In this document: piece by piece, positions 25,377 to 35,088 of the stretch
Layout of the letters: each line of letters opens with the position of its first letter
How positions within the stretch are numbered: position 1 is the first letter of the stretch
Translations under genes and position numbers: made by a program
Notes under the pieces: model-generated
What the model was told of the DNA's origin: nothing
Databases searched by the model: none
Seen by the model: the letters and a program-made list of their open reading frames with translations, nothing else
Assembly: GCA_028874905.1 (NCBI GenBank)
Contig: JAPPGZ010000086.1
Location: 1-54,234 of the forward strand
DNA from: Gemmatimonadota bacterium
Lineage (GTDB): Bacteria; Gemmatimonadota; Gemmatimonadetes; Longimicrobiales; Gaopeijiaceae
Direction of reading: 5' to 3'
DNA length: 54,234 bases

Positions 25377-27131
25377 ATGCGTACCGCGGGTGCTGGCCTG
25401 GTCGCGTCGAGGATGATCGGTCGGGAAGTACGGATTGCTGGCTGGGTGCATCGCAGGCGGGATCTGGGCGGACTGGTCTTCCTCGATCTGCGCGACCGGT
25501 CGGGCATCCTCCAGGTGTCGGTCGGTCCCGAATGGTCGTCTGAGCTGGCGCTGGACGCCGTGCGGGGCCTGGGCGTCGAGGACGTCATTCTGGTACGGGG
25601 TGTGGTGGCGGCCAGGCCCGAGGCCGCGCGCAATCCCGACATGGCCACCGGCGACGTGGAGGTACAGGCCTCCGGGCTGGAGGTCCTGAACAAGGCGCGT
25701 ACGCCGGCGATACCCGTGTACCTTCCGCCCGAAGAGGAGCTGCCGTCGGAGAAGCTCCGGCTCCGGCACCGGGTGCTGGACCTGAGGCGGCGGGAGTTGC
25801 AGGCTAAGCTGGAGTTGCGCCACCGGCTGGTGCTGGCCGTCCGCAACTACTTCGATGGCCAGGGCTTCTACGAGATTGAAACACCCATCCTGACCAAACC
25901 CACCCCGGAGGGCGCAAGGGATTTTCTCGTGCCGAGCCGCGTTCACCCGGGTGAGTTCTTTGCCCTCCCGCAGAGCCCGCAAATCTACAAGCAGTTGCTG
26001 ATGATCGCGGGGTTCGACCGCTACGTTCAGATCGCGCGGTGCTTCAGGGACGAGGATCTGCGCGCTGACCGGCAGCCCGAGTTCACCCAGATCGATGTGG
26101 AGGCGTCGTTCGTGCAGCCCGATGACATCTTCGGGTGGTGCGAGGGGCTGATGGCGAAGCTGGCCGAAGTGGCCGACATCGACGCTACACCCCCCTTTCG
26201 GCGGCTGAGCTACCACGACGCCATGGAGCGTTACGGCAGCGACCGTCCCGATATGCGCTACGACCTGGAAATCCGCGACTGCACGGACGTCTTGGGCGCA
26301 TTGGAGTCGGGCATCCTGCGCGGCGCGGTTGCCCGTGGCGGACGGATCCGGGGTCTCGCTCTGGAAGGAGGGGCCCGTCTTGCGCGGAAGCAGATCGTCG
26401 CTCTCGAGGATGCAGCCAGGGCGGCCGGTGCGCCCGGTCTCCTGTGGGCCAAGGTCACGGAAACGGGCGCCACGGGTCCGCTTGGCCGTTTCTTCCGGGA
26501 CGACACCGGCGCGAGGCTTGGCGTGGCCGCGGGCGACCTCCTGGTCGTGGCCGCAGGTGCCGATCGCGTCACCTCGCCGGCGCTGGACGCGGCGCGCGCG
26601 GCCGCCGTCCGGGCGCTGCAACTGCCGAGGGTCACCGAACACGCGTGGCTCTGGGTGACCGGCTTCCCCGTATTTGAAGACGCGGGAGACGGCGCGCTGG
26701 CGGCGAACCACCACCCGTTCGTCCATCCCGACCCCGCCGACGCGCACCTCCTCGATTCCGACCCGCTCGCGGTGCGGGGGCTCGCCTACGACCTGGTCTA
26801 CAACGGCACCGAACTGGGCTCTGGCAGCATTCGCAACCACGACGCCGACATGCAGACGCGCATACTCGCGCTGCTGGGCCTCGACCCCGATGAAATCGCG
26901 CGCAAGTTCGGCTTTCTTCTCGAGGCGCTCCGGTCCGGGGCTCCGCCGCACGGGGGGATCGCCCTGGGCGTGGACCGGCTCGCCGCGCGATTCTCCGGTG
27001 GATCCAGCCTGCGCGACGTGATCGCGTTTCCGAAGACGACCGCGGCGCGGGCGAGTTTCGAGGGCGCGCCGTCCGGGGTGTCGCCCGAGGAGTTGAATGC
27101 GCTTGGAATCCGGATCGGAGCGCACGAATGA
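25377..27131 (+). CDS. aspS: aspartyl-tRNA synthetase
   Basis: Charges tRNA-Asp. It is a 584-residue class II synthetase: an N-terminal OB-fold anticodon domain (VRIAGWVHRRRDLGGLVFLD), motif 2 region QIARCFRDEDLRADRQPEFT, the bacterial GAD insert domain and the motif 3 end GGIALGVDRLAARFSG. The ATG at 25377 gives the usual N terminus; an upstream ATG at 25326 would add 17 unlike residues. It opens a plus-strand run of seven overlapping or closely spaced genes, and its stop overlaps phoH by four bases. Confidence 0.94.
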   Translation: MRTAGAGLVASRMIGREVRIAGWVHRRRDLGGLVFLDLRDRSGILQVSVGPEWSSELALDAVRGLGVEDVILVRGVVAARPEAARNPDMATGDVEVQASGLEVLNKARTPAIPVYLPPEEELPSEKLRLRHRVLDLRRRELQAKLELRHRLVLAVRNYFDGQGFYEIETPILTKPTPEGARDFLVPSRVHPGEFFALPQSPQIYKQLLMIAGFDRYVQIARCFRDEDLRADRQPEFTQIDVEASFVQPDDIFGWCEGLMAKLAEVADIDATPPFRRLSYHDAMERYGSDRPDMRYDLEIRDCTDVLGALESGILRGAVARGGRIRGLALEGGARLARKQIVALEDAARAAGAPGLLWAKVTETGATGPLGRFFRDDTGARLGVAAGDLLVVAAGADRVTSPALDAARAAAVRALQLPRVTEHAWLWVTGFPVFEDAGDGALAANHHPFVHPDPADAHLLDSDPLAVRGLAYDLVYNGTELGSGSIRNHDADMQTRILALLGLDPDEIARKFGFLLEALRSGAPPHGGIALGVDRLAARFSGGSSLRDVIAFPKTTAARASFEGAPSGVSPEELNALGIRIGAHE

Positions 27132-28126
27132 CAGGCGGCACGCTGGTCGAGCACAACCTGAATGCGGAAGGCGCGGACCAGTTCATCCTGGCGGGAGTCG
27201 GCGACGCCAACTTCCGTGAGCTGGAGGCGCTTTTCCATGTGCAGGTGGTGATGCGGGGTGATCACGTGAGAATCGCGGGGCCGCTCGAATCGGTTGCAGA
27301 CTCGGCCCGTATTGTCGAGCACATGATTGAACTTGCGCGCCTGGGGAAATCCTTTCCGGCTTCGGACATCGCGCGCTTCGCTGCAAGCCTCGACGCGCGG
27401 GACGGGCCCGACATCCGCAGTGACGACGAACGCCTCAGGATATCGGTGCCGGGTTCGCGGCGTACCATCGTGCCGCGCTCGGAGGGCCAGCGCGCGTATC
27501 TGCAGGCCATGGAGGACTCCGACATCGTCATCGGGATCGGTCCCGCGGGCACCGGCAAGACCTACCTCGCCGTGGCCCGGGCGGTCGCGGAGCTGTTCCG
27601 AAAGCGTGTGCGGCGCATCATACTGGCCCGCCCCGCGGTGGAGGCCGGTGAGAACCTCGGCTTCCTTCCCGGCGACCTGCAGGAAAAGGTCGACCCCTAT
27701 CTCCGCCCTCTCTACGATGCGCTCGAGGACATGATGCCCGCGGCGCGGGTCCGGCGCGGGATCGGCGAGCGCACGATAGAGATCGCGCCGCTCGCGTACA
27801 TGCGCGGCAGAACCCTCTCCGACGCCTTCGTCATCCTTGACGAGGCACAGAACGCCACTGCGGCCCAGATGAAGATGTTCCTCACGCGCATCGGCGTGAA
27901 CTCGCGCGTGGTGATCACCGGTGACAAGACCCAGATCGACCTGCCCAGCGCCCAGGTGTCGGGCTTGATTCAGATAGAGAGAATCCTGAGCCGCGTCGAA
28001 GGCATCGAGTTCGTGTACCTGGATGAGAGCGACGTTACTCGCCACCGCCTCGTGAAGCAGATTGTGCGCGCCTACGCGGCAGCGGACGAACGCCTCGCCG
28101 GGGAACGCGATCATGAGCGCCGGTAG
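27128..28126 (+). CDS. PhoH-like ATPase
   Basis: A 332-residue PhoH family protein. An N-terminal KH-like segment (about 1-95) precedes the P-loop GIGPAGTGKTYLAVARAV, then RRIILARPAVEAGENLGFLP, the Walker B FVILDEAQNATAAQMKMFL and VVITGDKTQIDLP. PhoH proteins are ATPases/helicases linked to RNA metabolism. The gene precedes pgpH and ybeY, the frequent phoH-ybeY neighbourhood pointing to ribosomal RNA maturation. It overlaps pgpH by 14 bp. Confidence 0.92.
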   Translation: MTGGTLVEHNLNAEGADQFILAGVGDANFRELEALFHVQVVMRGDHVRIAGPLESVADSARIVEHMIELARLGKSFPASDIARFAASLDARDGPDIRSDDERLRISVPGSRRTIVPRSEGQRAYLQAMEDSDIVIGIGPAGTGKTYLAVARAVAELFRKRVRRIILARPAVEAGENLGFLPGDLQEKVDPYLRPLYDALEDMMPAARVRRGIGERTIEIAPLAYMRGRTLSDAFVILDEAQNATAAQMKMFLTRIGVNSRVVITGDKTQIDLPSAQVSGLIQIERILSRVEGIEFVYLDESDVTRHRLVKQIVRAYAAADERLAGERDHERR

Positions 28127-30293
28127 CGGGAAGCGTCGCCTGCTTTCAGGCGTTCCCGAGCGCAAGTGGCCGGACGCGTCGATCCACCACGGGGTGCGCT
28201 GGCTCCTCCTGGTGGCGCTGGCGGGAGGGCTCGTGATTCTGTATCCGTCGGATCCGGGCGTCGGGATCGGCCGGTATCTTGCGGGTACGGTCGCCCAGCG
28301 TGACATCATTGCGCAGGTCAGCTTCCCGGTTCCGAAGGACTCCGCGGTACTGAGGAGCGAGAGAGATGCGGCGGCGGCCTCGGTCATTCCGACATTCAAT
28401 TATCGGGCGGCCGCCGCGGATTCCACCCTTGCCGGTCTGGCCACCTTCTTTGCACGCGTGGATTCGGCTGCGGTGGAGGACGGCGTCGCGGGAATCGCCG
28501 GCGTCCTGGCAACGTCCGGAATCGACGCGGACGCCGAGCAGGTCGAGCTCCTTGCCGAGCCGGAACGCCGGAGCGAGCTGCACGAACATGCGGCTTCCGC
28601 GGTCCGTACGCTGACGCCGGACGGGTTGATGGCACCCGGCGCGGCCTCTCGGATCACGACCGACTCCATTCGTGTGACCCGGAGTGGCAGCAGCGCGGTG
28701 GTGGCCCGCACCACGGTTCTCTCGGGCCGCGAGTTCTACGACCGTGCGCTGGCCGGCATGGAATCCGGACCCGAGGCCGACCTCCTGCGGGTAATCCTCG
28801 CACGGTACCTCGCGCCCAATCTGCTGCCCGATACGGCCAGGACCGAGAGGGAGCGCGCCTTCTCGCGCGACACAATCCCGATCATGTCGGGACGCGTGCT
28901 GGAGGGCGAAGCGATCGTGCGGGCGAACGACCAGGTCGGTGAGGAGCAACTGCGCAAGATCGAGGCGTACCGGGACCAGCTGCGCTCAGAGGGAATCAGC
29001 GTGGACAGCTCGAACCTGGCGGGCAACGTCGGCGGGCTCCTACTGAACACGCTTCTCTTGACGGTCCTGGGCGTACTCGTCTTCTTCTTCCGGCCCGAGA
29101 TCTACCACTCATTCCGGTTCGTGCTGGCGATACTGGGCATCTTCTCCCTGTATTTCGTGGCCGGCTTCGTGATCACCGGACTCGGTCTTCCGCCCGCCGG
29201 ATTGCCGATCGTCTTTGTCGCCGTCTCGCTCTCGATTCTGTGGGACGGGCGTCTGGCACTGCTCGCCGTCTTCGTCGTTTGCGCAATGACGGCCGTGCAG
29301 GAGCCCTTTGGGGAAGTCCCGGTCGTGTTGACGCTGCTGGCCGGTGGCTCAGCGGCCGCGCTCTCGGTCCGCACGTTCCGGCGGCTGGCGCAGACCTGGG
29401 TCTTCATCGCGGTGACCGCCGGCGCGTACGCACTGGTGCTCGTGGGGCTCCAGATGCGCGGCGCCGATTTCGCATTGGTGCCGTCGCTGACGTGGGCGCT
29501 CATCACCACCATGACCGGCGTGATTCTGGCCATCGGCTTCATACCGGTCTACGAGTGGGTCGCCGGAATCACCACCGATCAGACGCTGATTGGATGGGCA
29601 GACGCCAACCGGCCACTCATGCGCCGGATGGCCGTCGAGGCGCCTGGCACGTTCGCACACACGCTGCAGGCCGCGAGCATGGCCGAGGCCGGCGCACGGG
29701 CGATCGGCGCCAATACCCTGCTTTGCCGGGCCGGGGTCTACTACCATGACATCGGGAAGATGCGCCGTCCCGAGTACTTCATCGAGAACCAGCACGGCGC
29801 CAATCCGCACCAGAATCTCGATCCCCTCGATTCCGCCAGGATCATCCGCGACCATGTGGTCGACGGGGTCGGGATGGCGCGCGCCGAGAAGGTGCCCGAG
29901 GTGCTGGTGGACTTCATCCGCGAGCATCATGGCGACCAGACGATCGGTTTCTTCCTTCACACGGCGCGTCAACTGGCCGAGCGCGAGGGCAGTGACCCGC
30001 CGGATCCTTCGGTTTTTCGGTATCCGGGTCCCCGGCCGCGAACCCGCGAGACCGGCATCGCGATGCTCGCCGATTCGACGGAATCGGCCGCGCGGGCTCT
30101 GGACAGCCCCACGGAAGAGCGCCTCCGTGAACTTGTCGACAAAATCTTCGAAACCAAGGCCGCAACCGGCCAGCTCGACGACTGCCCCCTGACCTTTCGG
30201 GATCTGGCCCGATTGAAGAAGCAGTTCTCCACCTACCTGAGCGGGAGTCACCACACCCGGATCCAGTACCCACAGCCCGGAGAGGGACGGTGA
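28113..30293 (+). CDS. 7TM-HD (PgpH-type) cyclic di-AMP phosphodiesterase
   Basis: A 726-residue membrane protein. One N-terminal helix (about 29-46), a large outer domain (about 50-310), a seven-helix core (about 315-490, starting GGLLLNTLLLTVLGVLVFFF) and a cytoplasmic HD domain: PGTFAHTLQAASMAEAGARA, VYYHDIGKMRRPEYF, IIRDHVVDGV and FIREHHGDQT. PgpH of Listeria with this architecture hydrolyses c-di-AMP. Whether this organism makes c-di-AMP cannot be seen here. The start at 28113 is preferred to the open frame from 28062. It overlaps ybeY by four bases. Confidence 0.88.
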   Translation: MSAGSGKRRLLSGVPERKWPDASIHHGVRWLLLVALAGGLVILYPSDPGVGIGRYLAGTVAQRDIIAQVSFPVPKDSAVLRSERDAAAASVIPTFNYRAAAADSTLAGLATFFARVDSAAVEDGVAGIAGVLATSGIDADAEQVELLAEPERRSELHEHAASAVRTLTPDGLMAPGAASRITTDSIRVTRSGSSAVVARTTVLSGREFYDRALAGMESGPEADLLRVILARYLAPNLLPDTARTERERAFSRDTIPIMSGRVLEGEAIVRANDQVGEEQLRKIEAYRDQLRSEGISVDSSNLAGNVGGLLLNTLLLTVLGVLVFFFRPEIYHSFRFVLAILGIFSLYFVAGFVITGLGLPPAGLPIVFVAVSLSILWDGRLALLAVFVVCAMTAVQEPFGEVPVVLTLLAGGSAAALSVRTFRRLAQTWVFIAVTAGAYALVLVGLQMRGADFALVPSLTWALITTMTGVILAIGFIPVYEWVAGITTDQTLIGWADANRPLMRRMAVEAPGTFAHTLQAASMAEAGARAIGANTLLCRAGVYYHDIGKMRRPEYFIENQHGANPHQNLDPLDSARIIRDHVVDGVGMARAEKVPEVLVDFIREHHGDQTIGFFLHTARQLAEREGSDPPDPSVFRYPGPRPRTRETGIAMLADSTESAARALDSPTEERLRELVDKIFETKAATGQLDDCPLTFRDLARLKKQFSTYLSGSHHTRIQYPQPGEGR

Positions 30294-30721
30294 TCACGAT
30301 CCACGTCAACGCCCCGGAAGGGATTAGCGTCCCGCGTGACCTGATCCGTCGCGCGCTGTGTGAGACGCTCAGGCGCGAGGGGCACCAGCGTGCCGAGTTC
30401 TCGGTGACGCTTGTCGGGGATGCGGAGATCGCGCGCCTGCACGAACGGTATCTAGGGGGCGACGACGTGACCGACGTTCTCTCGTTCGCGCTCCACGAGG
30501 GTGGCGAAGATCCGCTCGGCGACGTGTACATCGGTCACGCGCAAGCGCGTCGTCAGGCGGCGGACGCGGGCTCCGAACCCGACGAAGAGTTGGTGCGGCT
30601 GGCGGTACATGGAGCCCTGCACGTCCTTGGGTACGATCATCCGGAGGGCCCGGAACGGACGGCGAGCGAGATGTTCCGCGTGCAGGAAGAAGTTATGTGC
30701 GGACTGAGGGGGAAGTCGTGA
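30290..30721 (+). CDS. ybeY: endoribonuclease YbeY (rRNA maturation factor)
   Basis: A 143-residue zinc metalloprotein. The signature LAVHGALHVLGYDHPEGPER contains the three zinc-binding His residues, and DDVTDVLSFAL with GDVYI precedes it as usual. It takes part in 16S rRNA 3'-end processing and ribosome quality control. GTG start overlapping the pgpH stop; its own stop overlaps mgtE (GTGA). Confidence 0.95.
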   Translation: MITIHVNAPEGISVPRDLIRRALCETLRREGHQRAEFSVTLVGDAEIARLHERYLGGDDVTDVLSFALHEGGEDPLGDVYIGHAQARRQAADAGSEPDEELVRLAVHGALHVLGYDHPEGPERTASEMFRVQEEVMCGLRGKS

Positions 30722-32088
30722 GCGCGGACACACCCTCCGTCGTGGCGAGCCAGGCTACCCTGTACGAGTTGATGGAGCTGGCCGAGAAGGGGGAGTTCTC
30801 CAGGCTGCCCGACCTGTTCGAGGGGATGCACCCTTCGGATATCGCCGATCTCGTTGCCTCGATCGCCATCGAGGAACACAGGATCGAGATACTGAAGGCC
30901 CTGCCGACGGAGGTGGCGTCCGAGACCCTCGCCGAGATGGAGGAGGACGAGGACCGCGCGGAACTCCTGACCGGGCTGGACGAGCAACGAGGCGCCGAGT
31001 TGCTGCAGGGATTGGCGGACGACGATGCCGCCGACCTCCTTGGCGAGTTGGAGCCGTGGGATCGGGACCGGATGCTGGCGGCATTGCCGACCGAGGAAGC
31101 CGGCGAGATCCGCGAACTGCTTCGCTACGGGGAAGAGACCGCGGGCGGCCTGATGACGACCTCGCTGGTGTCGGTGTCGACCGATGCTACCGCCGCCGAG
31201 GCGATTTCCGCGATACGGAAGCAGGGCCGCGAAGTGGAGGATTTCTACACGGTTTTCGTGGTCGATGAAATGAACCGGTTGCGCGGTACGGTTCCGCTCG
31301 ATGATCTGATCCTTGCTGAGCCGTCCGATGCCGTGGCGTCGCTTGTGGAGCCGCCGGTGGCGACGGTGCTGCCCGACACCGACCAGGAGGAAGTAGGGCA
31401 GTTGATCGGCCGCTACAATCTGGTCAGCGTCCCGGTTGTCAACCATGAAGGTTCGCTGCTCGGCCGCATCACCTTCGACGACGTCATCGACGTCATCGAG
31501 GCGGAGACCACGGAGGACATTCTCAGGCTTGCGGGTGTCTCGGACGAAGAGGAACTGAAGGGCGGCTGGTTCGAGTCGGTCCGGTCCCGTCTGCCGTGGC
31601 TGGTGCTCAACCTGGCGACCGCGGCCCTTGCCGCGTCGGTCATCCTGGCTTTCGAGAGTACGATCGAGGAGGTGGCCTTCCTGGCCTTCCTCATGCCCGT
31701 GATCGCCGCCCTGGGAGGGAATACGGGAACCCAGGCGCTGGCCGTGACCATTCGTCGTATCGCGGTGGGCGGAGGAATCAACGCGGGCCAGTTCCGGGTC
31801 GTGGGCAAGGAGGTGCTGGTGGGGCTCCTCAACGGCTTCGTTCTGGGCGTGCTCTTCGCAGTCTTCGCGTATGTATGGCAGGACGGTGATCCGCGTTTGG
31901 GACTGGTGGTGCTCCTCGCCATGTGGACGAACATCATCGTTGCCGGGTTCGCGGGCGCAATGGTTCCCACGGTGTTGCACCGGCTCGGCGTCGACCCTGC
32001 CGTGGCTTCGTCGGTCTTTGTCCACACATTCACGGACCTGATCGGCTTTGTCATGGTGCTCAACCTTGCCGCGGCCCTTCTCTTCTAG
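30718..32088 (+). CDS. mgtE: magnesium transporter MgtE
   Basis: A 456-residue Mg2+ channel. The N-terminal acidic superhelical domain (repeats such as HPSDIADLVASI, LADDDAADLLGEL), two CBS domains (MTTSLVSVSTDATAAEAI, VPVVNHEGSLLGRITFDDV) and a C-terminal five-helix pore domain with FLMPVIAALGGNTGTQALAV, the conserved MgtE pore segment. GTG at 30718 overlapping the ybeY stop is chosen; the frame extends seven codons further to 30697. It follows PgpH and YbeY in the same transcript. Confidence 0.94.
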   Translation: MSADTPSVVASQATLYELMELAEKGEFSRLPDLFEGMHPSDIADLVASIAIEEHRIEILKALPTEVASETLAEMEEDEDRAELLTGLDEQRGAELLQGLADDDAADLLGELEPWDRDRMLAALPTEEAGEIRELLRYGEETAGGLMTTSLVSVSTDATAAEAISAIRKQGREVEDFYTVFVVDEMNRLRGTVPLDDLILAEPSDAVASLVEPPVATVLPDTDQEEVGQLIGRYNLVSVPVVNHEGSLLGRITFDDVIDVIEAETTEDILRLAGVSDEEELKGGWFESVRSRLPWLVLNLATAALAASVILAFESTIEEVAFLAFLMPVIAALGGNTGTQALAVTIRRIAVGGGINAGQFRVVGKEVLVGLLNGFVLGVLFAVFAYVWQDGDPRLGLVVLLAMWTNIIVAGFAGAMVPTVLHRLGVDPAVASSVFVHTFTDLIGFVMVLNLAAALLF

Positions 32089-32094
32089 TTCAAG

Positions 32095-33171
32095 ATGCCA
32101 GGCCCGACCCGAGCCGAGAGGAACCGGCGCCTCGCAGACGATTTCCGGATCGGGAAGCGTCCCGCGCTGGCGCGGGCGATCTCGATGGTGGAGGGGCGGC
32201 GCCCAGGCGTGGCGGACCTGCTTCAGAAGTTGCTCCTGGCACGGCCCCAGGCTCGGCGGTTCGGGATCACGGGCCCCCCGGGCGCGGGCAAGTCGAGCCT
32301 CGTCGCCGGCGTGGCGACCCTCCTTCGTGCTCGTGGCGAGAAGGTTGCCATCGTTGCGGTCGACCCCACTTCGCCGTACTCCGGCGGTGCGCTGCTGGGT
32401 GACCGAATCCGGATGAACGACCTGGCCACCGATCCCGGGATCTTCATCCGCTCGATGGCCACGCGAGGGTCTCTCGGAGGGCTTGCAGCCACGACCCGCG
32501 AGGTGGTCGACCTGCTCGACGCCTTCGGCTTCCCGAATGTCCTCGTGGAGACCGTGGGCGTGGGACAGACGGAACTGGAGATCGCGTCGGCGGCCGATTC
32601 GGTCGCGGTCGTACTCGTGCCCGAGTCGGGCGACGGGATCCAGGCCATGAAGGCGGGGCTCATGGAGATCGCGGACCTGTTTGTGGTCAACAAGGCGGAC
32701 AGGATCGGCGCGGATCGTATGGTGAGGGAGATCCAGCAGGCGCTGGCGCTCAGAGCCGGGCACGGGATGCAGGGGGTGTCGGGGCACCACGGGGTGGATC
32801 TGTCCCGCCCGGACGAGGCGGACGAGGAGCCTGGCAGGGCCCATGCCCCCGCCTGGGAGATCCCGGTCCTCAAGACATCGGCGGGCCGGGGAGAGGGTAT
32901 CGAGGAATTCCTGGACGCGCTTCTGGCGCACAACCGCCACCTCACCGAGTCGGGCGCACTGGAGGACCGTCGCGAGCGCCGCGCGAGGAGTCGGTTGCGC
33001 GACGTTGTCGTGGGCCGACTGAGGGGCCGGGCGGAGCGATTCCTGGCGTCTCACCCGGATCTGCCCGTGCGGATCGCGGACATCGCCGCGGGCCGTGCGA
33101 CGACGTACGGTGTGGCAGATGAACTGATTCCCGCCATATTGAAGGGGACGGAGAAGTCGGATCAGGGCTAG
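32095..33171 (+). CDS. meaB: MeaB/ArgK-family GTPase (methylmalonyl-CoA mutase chaperone)
   Basis: A 358-residue G3E-type GTPase: P-loop GITGPPGAGKSSLVAGV, VAVDPTSPYSGGALLGDRIR, switch region LVETVGVGQTELEIA, and the guanine-specificity motif VVNKAD. MeaB gates cobalamin loading onto, and protects, the B12-dependent mutase. The mutase large subunit starts 10 bp downstream, which supports this role. There is a His/Glu-rich loop after residue 220 (GVSGHHGVDLSRPDEAD) that looks like a local expansion. Confidence 0.94.
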   Translation: MPGPTRAERNRRLADDFRIGKRPALARAISMVEGRRPGVADLLQKLLLARPQARRFGITGPPGAGKSSLVAGVATLLRARGEKVAIVAVDPTSPYSGGALLGDRIRMNDLATDPGIFIRSMATRGSLGGLAATTREVVDLLDAFGFPNVLVETVGVGQTELEIASAADSVAVVLVPESGDGIQAMKAGLMEIADLFVVNKADRIGADRMVREIQQALALRAGHGMQGVSGHHGVDLSRPDEADEEPGRAHAPAWEIPVLKTSAGRGEGIEEFLDALLAHNRHLTESGALEDRRERRARSRLRDVVVGRLRGRAERFLASHPDLPVRIADIAAGRATTYGVADELIPAILKGTEKSDQG

Positions 33172-33181
33172 GAGGGGTTAC

Positions 33182-34900
33182 ATGTCCACGACCGAGGGTC
33201 GGTTGCGCGACGCCGACGCCATTGTCGCGGCGATCGAAGCGCATCAGCGCGAAGGTGAGCGTCTGAGCGCCGAGTTGGCTGCGTGGCAGGCGACCTGTGA
33301 GGGCACCTCGAAGCGGCTTCCGTTCTTCACGTCGATCTCCGGGAACGAGGTCGAACCCCTCTACACGCCGGAACACGCGCCCGGGAGCTACCTTGACAAG
33401 CTCGGTGTGCCCGGAGGGTTCCCGTTCACCCGTGGTCCTTACGCCACGATGTACAGGACCCGCCTCTGGACCATGCGACAGTTCGCCGGGTTCGCGACCG
33501 CCGAGGAGACCAACGAGCGGTACAAGTACCTGCTGGCGAACGGCCAGACCGGGCTTTCGGTCGCCTTCGACTTCCCGACGCTGATGGGCTACGACAGCGA
33601 CCATCCGCGCTCCCTGGGCGAGGTGGGCGTGTGCGGCGTGGCGGTCTCGTCGCTCGCGGACATGGAGACCCTGTTCAGCGGGATCCCCATGGACGAGGTC
33701 TCGGTCTCCATGACCATCAACGGTCCCGCGATCATTCTCTTCTGCTTCTATATGGCTGCGGCTCAGCGCCAGGGAGTCTCACCCGAGCAACTGCGCGGCA
33801 CGGTCCAGAACGACATCCTGAAGGAGTACCAGGCTCAGCACGCGTGGGTGTTTCCACCGGAGCCTGCGCTGCGCCTCATCGTCGACATGTTCGAGTGGTG
33901 TGGTGCCAACGCCCCGAAGTACAACCCCATATCCATCTCGGGCTATCACATCCGCGAAGCCGGCGCAACTGCCGGACAGGAGCTGGGGTTCACCCTGGCA
34001 AACGGCTTCGACTACGTGCGCCGCGGAATCGCCAGAGGACTGGATGTCGACACCTTCGCGCCGCGCTTGTCGTTCTTCTTCGATGTTCATAACGACTTCT
34101 TCGAGGAGGTGGCGAAATTCCGGGCCGCCCGGCGGATCTGGGCGCGTCACCTCCGCGACCGTTTCGGGGCTCGCAGCCCACAATCCTGGAGACTCCGCAC
34201 GCACGCGCAGACGGCCGGGGTCACGCTTACGGCGCAACAGCCCGAGAACAACATCGTGCGGGTTGCCTATCAGGCGCTTGCCGCGGTGCTCGGCGGGGTG
34301 CAATCGCTTCACACGAACTCCATGGACGAAACACTGGCGCTGCCGACGGAGAAAGCGGTCAGGATCGCGTTGCGTACCCAACAGGTGCTTGCCTGCGAGA
34401 CCGGCGTCGCGAACACGATAGATCCTCTCGCGGGTTCGTACTACCTCGAAGCACTCACGGATCGTCTCGAAGAGGAGGCCGAGGAGGTTTTCGCACGCGT
34501 CGAAGAGGAGGGTGGGGTTGTCGCGGGGATCGAGAATGGTTGGTTCCAGCGAGAGATCGCGGCCTCGGCGGCAAGGCAGCAGGCCGAGATCGAAGCCGGG
34601 ATGCGGACGGTTGTGGGCGTGAACGACTTCGTCGACGGCTCCGACAAGGTGGAGATCGACACCCTGCAGATCGACCCCGATGTCGAAGAACGGCAACGGC
34701 GGCGCATGGCGCGGCTTCGCGAGGAACGCGATGACGAGCGTGTCCGGCGTACGCTGGCCAGCCTCAAGGCCGCGGCCGCTGGCGAGGAGAACCTGGTGCC
34801 GCGCATCCTGGAGTGCGCGCACGCATACTGCACCCTGTACGAAATCAGAGCGGCCATGGAGGACGTTTTCGGAGCCTACAGGGAGCCGGTCTTCTTTTAG
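33182..34900 (+). CDS. methylmalonyl-CoA mutase large (catalytic) subunit, lacking the B12 domain
   Basis: A 572-residue TIM-barrel subunit: RGPYATMYRTRLWTMRQFAG, LSVAFDFPTLMGYDSDHPR, VSVSMTINGPAIILFCFYMA, GTVQNDILKEY, and ISISGYHIREAGATAGQELG with the conserved active-site His. Tyr91 and the Arg in ALRLIVDMF align with the residues that select methylmalonyl-CoA over isobutyryl-CoA, an inference from recalled family alignments. The C-terminal cobalamin-binding domain (DxHxxG) is absent, so a separate small subunit must exist elsewhere. The mutase interconverts methylmalonyl-CoA and succinyl-CoA (propionate and branched-chain catabolism). It is the last gene of the aspS run. Confidence 0.9.
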   Translation: MSTTEGRLRDADAIVAAIEAHQREGERLSAELAAWQATCEGTSKRLPFFTSISGNEVEPLYTPEHAPGSYLDKLGVPGGFPFTRGPYATMYRTRLWTMRQFAGFATAEETNERYKYLLANGQTGLSVAFDFPTLMGYDSDHPRSLGEVGVCGVAVSSLADMETLFSGIPMDEVSVSMTINGPAIILFCFYMAAAQRQGVSPEQLRGTVQNDILKEYQAQHAWVFPPEPALRLIVDMFEWCGANAPKYNPISISGYHIREAGATAGQELGFTLANGFDYVRRGIARGLDVDTFAPRLSFFFDVHNDFFEEVAKFRAARRIWARHLRDRFGARSPQSWRLRTHAQTAGVTLTAQQPENNIVRVAYQALAAVLGGVQSLHTNSMDETLALPTEKAVRIALRTQQVLACETGVANTIDPLAGSYYLEALTDRLEEEAEEVFARVEEEGGVVAGIENGWFQREIAASAARQQAEIEAGMRTVVGVNDFVDGSDKVEIDTLQIDPDVEERQRRRMARLREERDDERVRRTLASLKAAAAGEENLVPRILECAHAYCTLYEIRAAMEDVFGAYREPVFF

Positions 34901-35064
34901 CAGCCCGTGGACAAGATCCACCCGGCATTCGAGCGGCGATGCATCCGCGCCGGACCGCTTCGCTCTGCGTTGCTCCTCGGGCCCGTAGCGCCGCTACTGG
35001 CCCGTCGTCGCGCCTTGCCGGCCCGGTGCCTCGCCGCTCTCGGTGCTCGGGCGGCCTTATCCAC

Positions 35065-35080
35065 GGACTGCCAGCAGTCC
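35065..35080. repeat. inverted repeat just upstream of the response-regulator start
   Basis: GGACTG-CCAG-CAGTCC is a perfect 6-bp stem with a 4-base loop ending 8 bp before the GTG of the response regulator. No Shine-Dalgarno precedes that GTG, so the hairpin sits where ribosome binding should occur. It may be an operator, a translational control element, or the terminator of the preceding operon. Confidence 0.4.
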
Positions 35081-35088
35081 GCGACATC

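Noticed and set aside
34981..35020. Possible sigma-54 promoter (TGG ... TTGC) before the response regulator
   Set aside because: The GG and GC elements are 16 bp apart, not about 10 as in the -24/-12 consensus.
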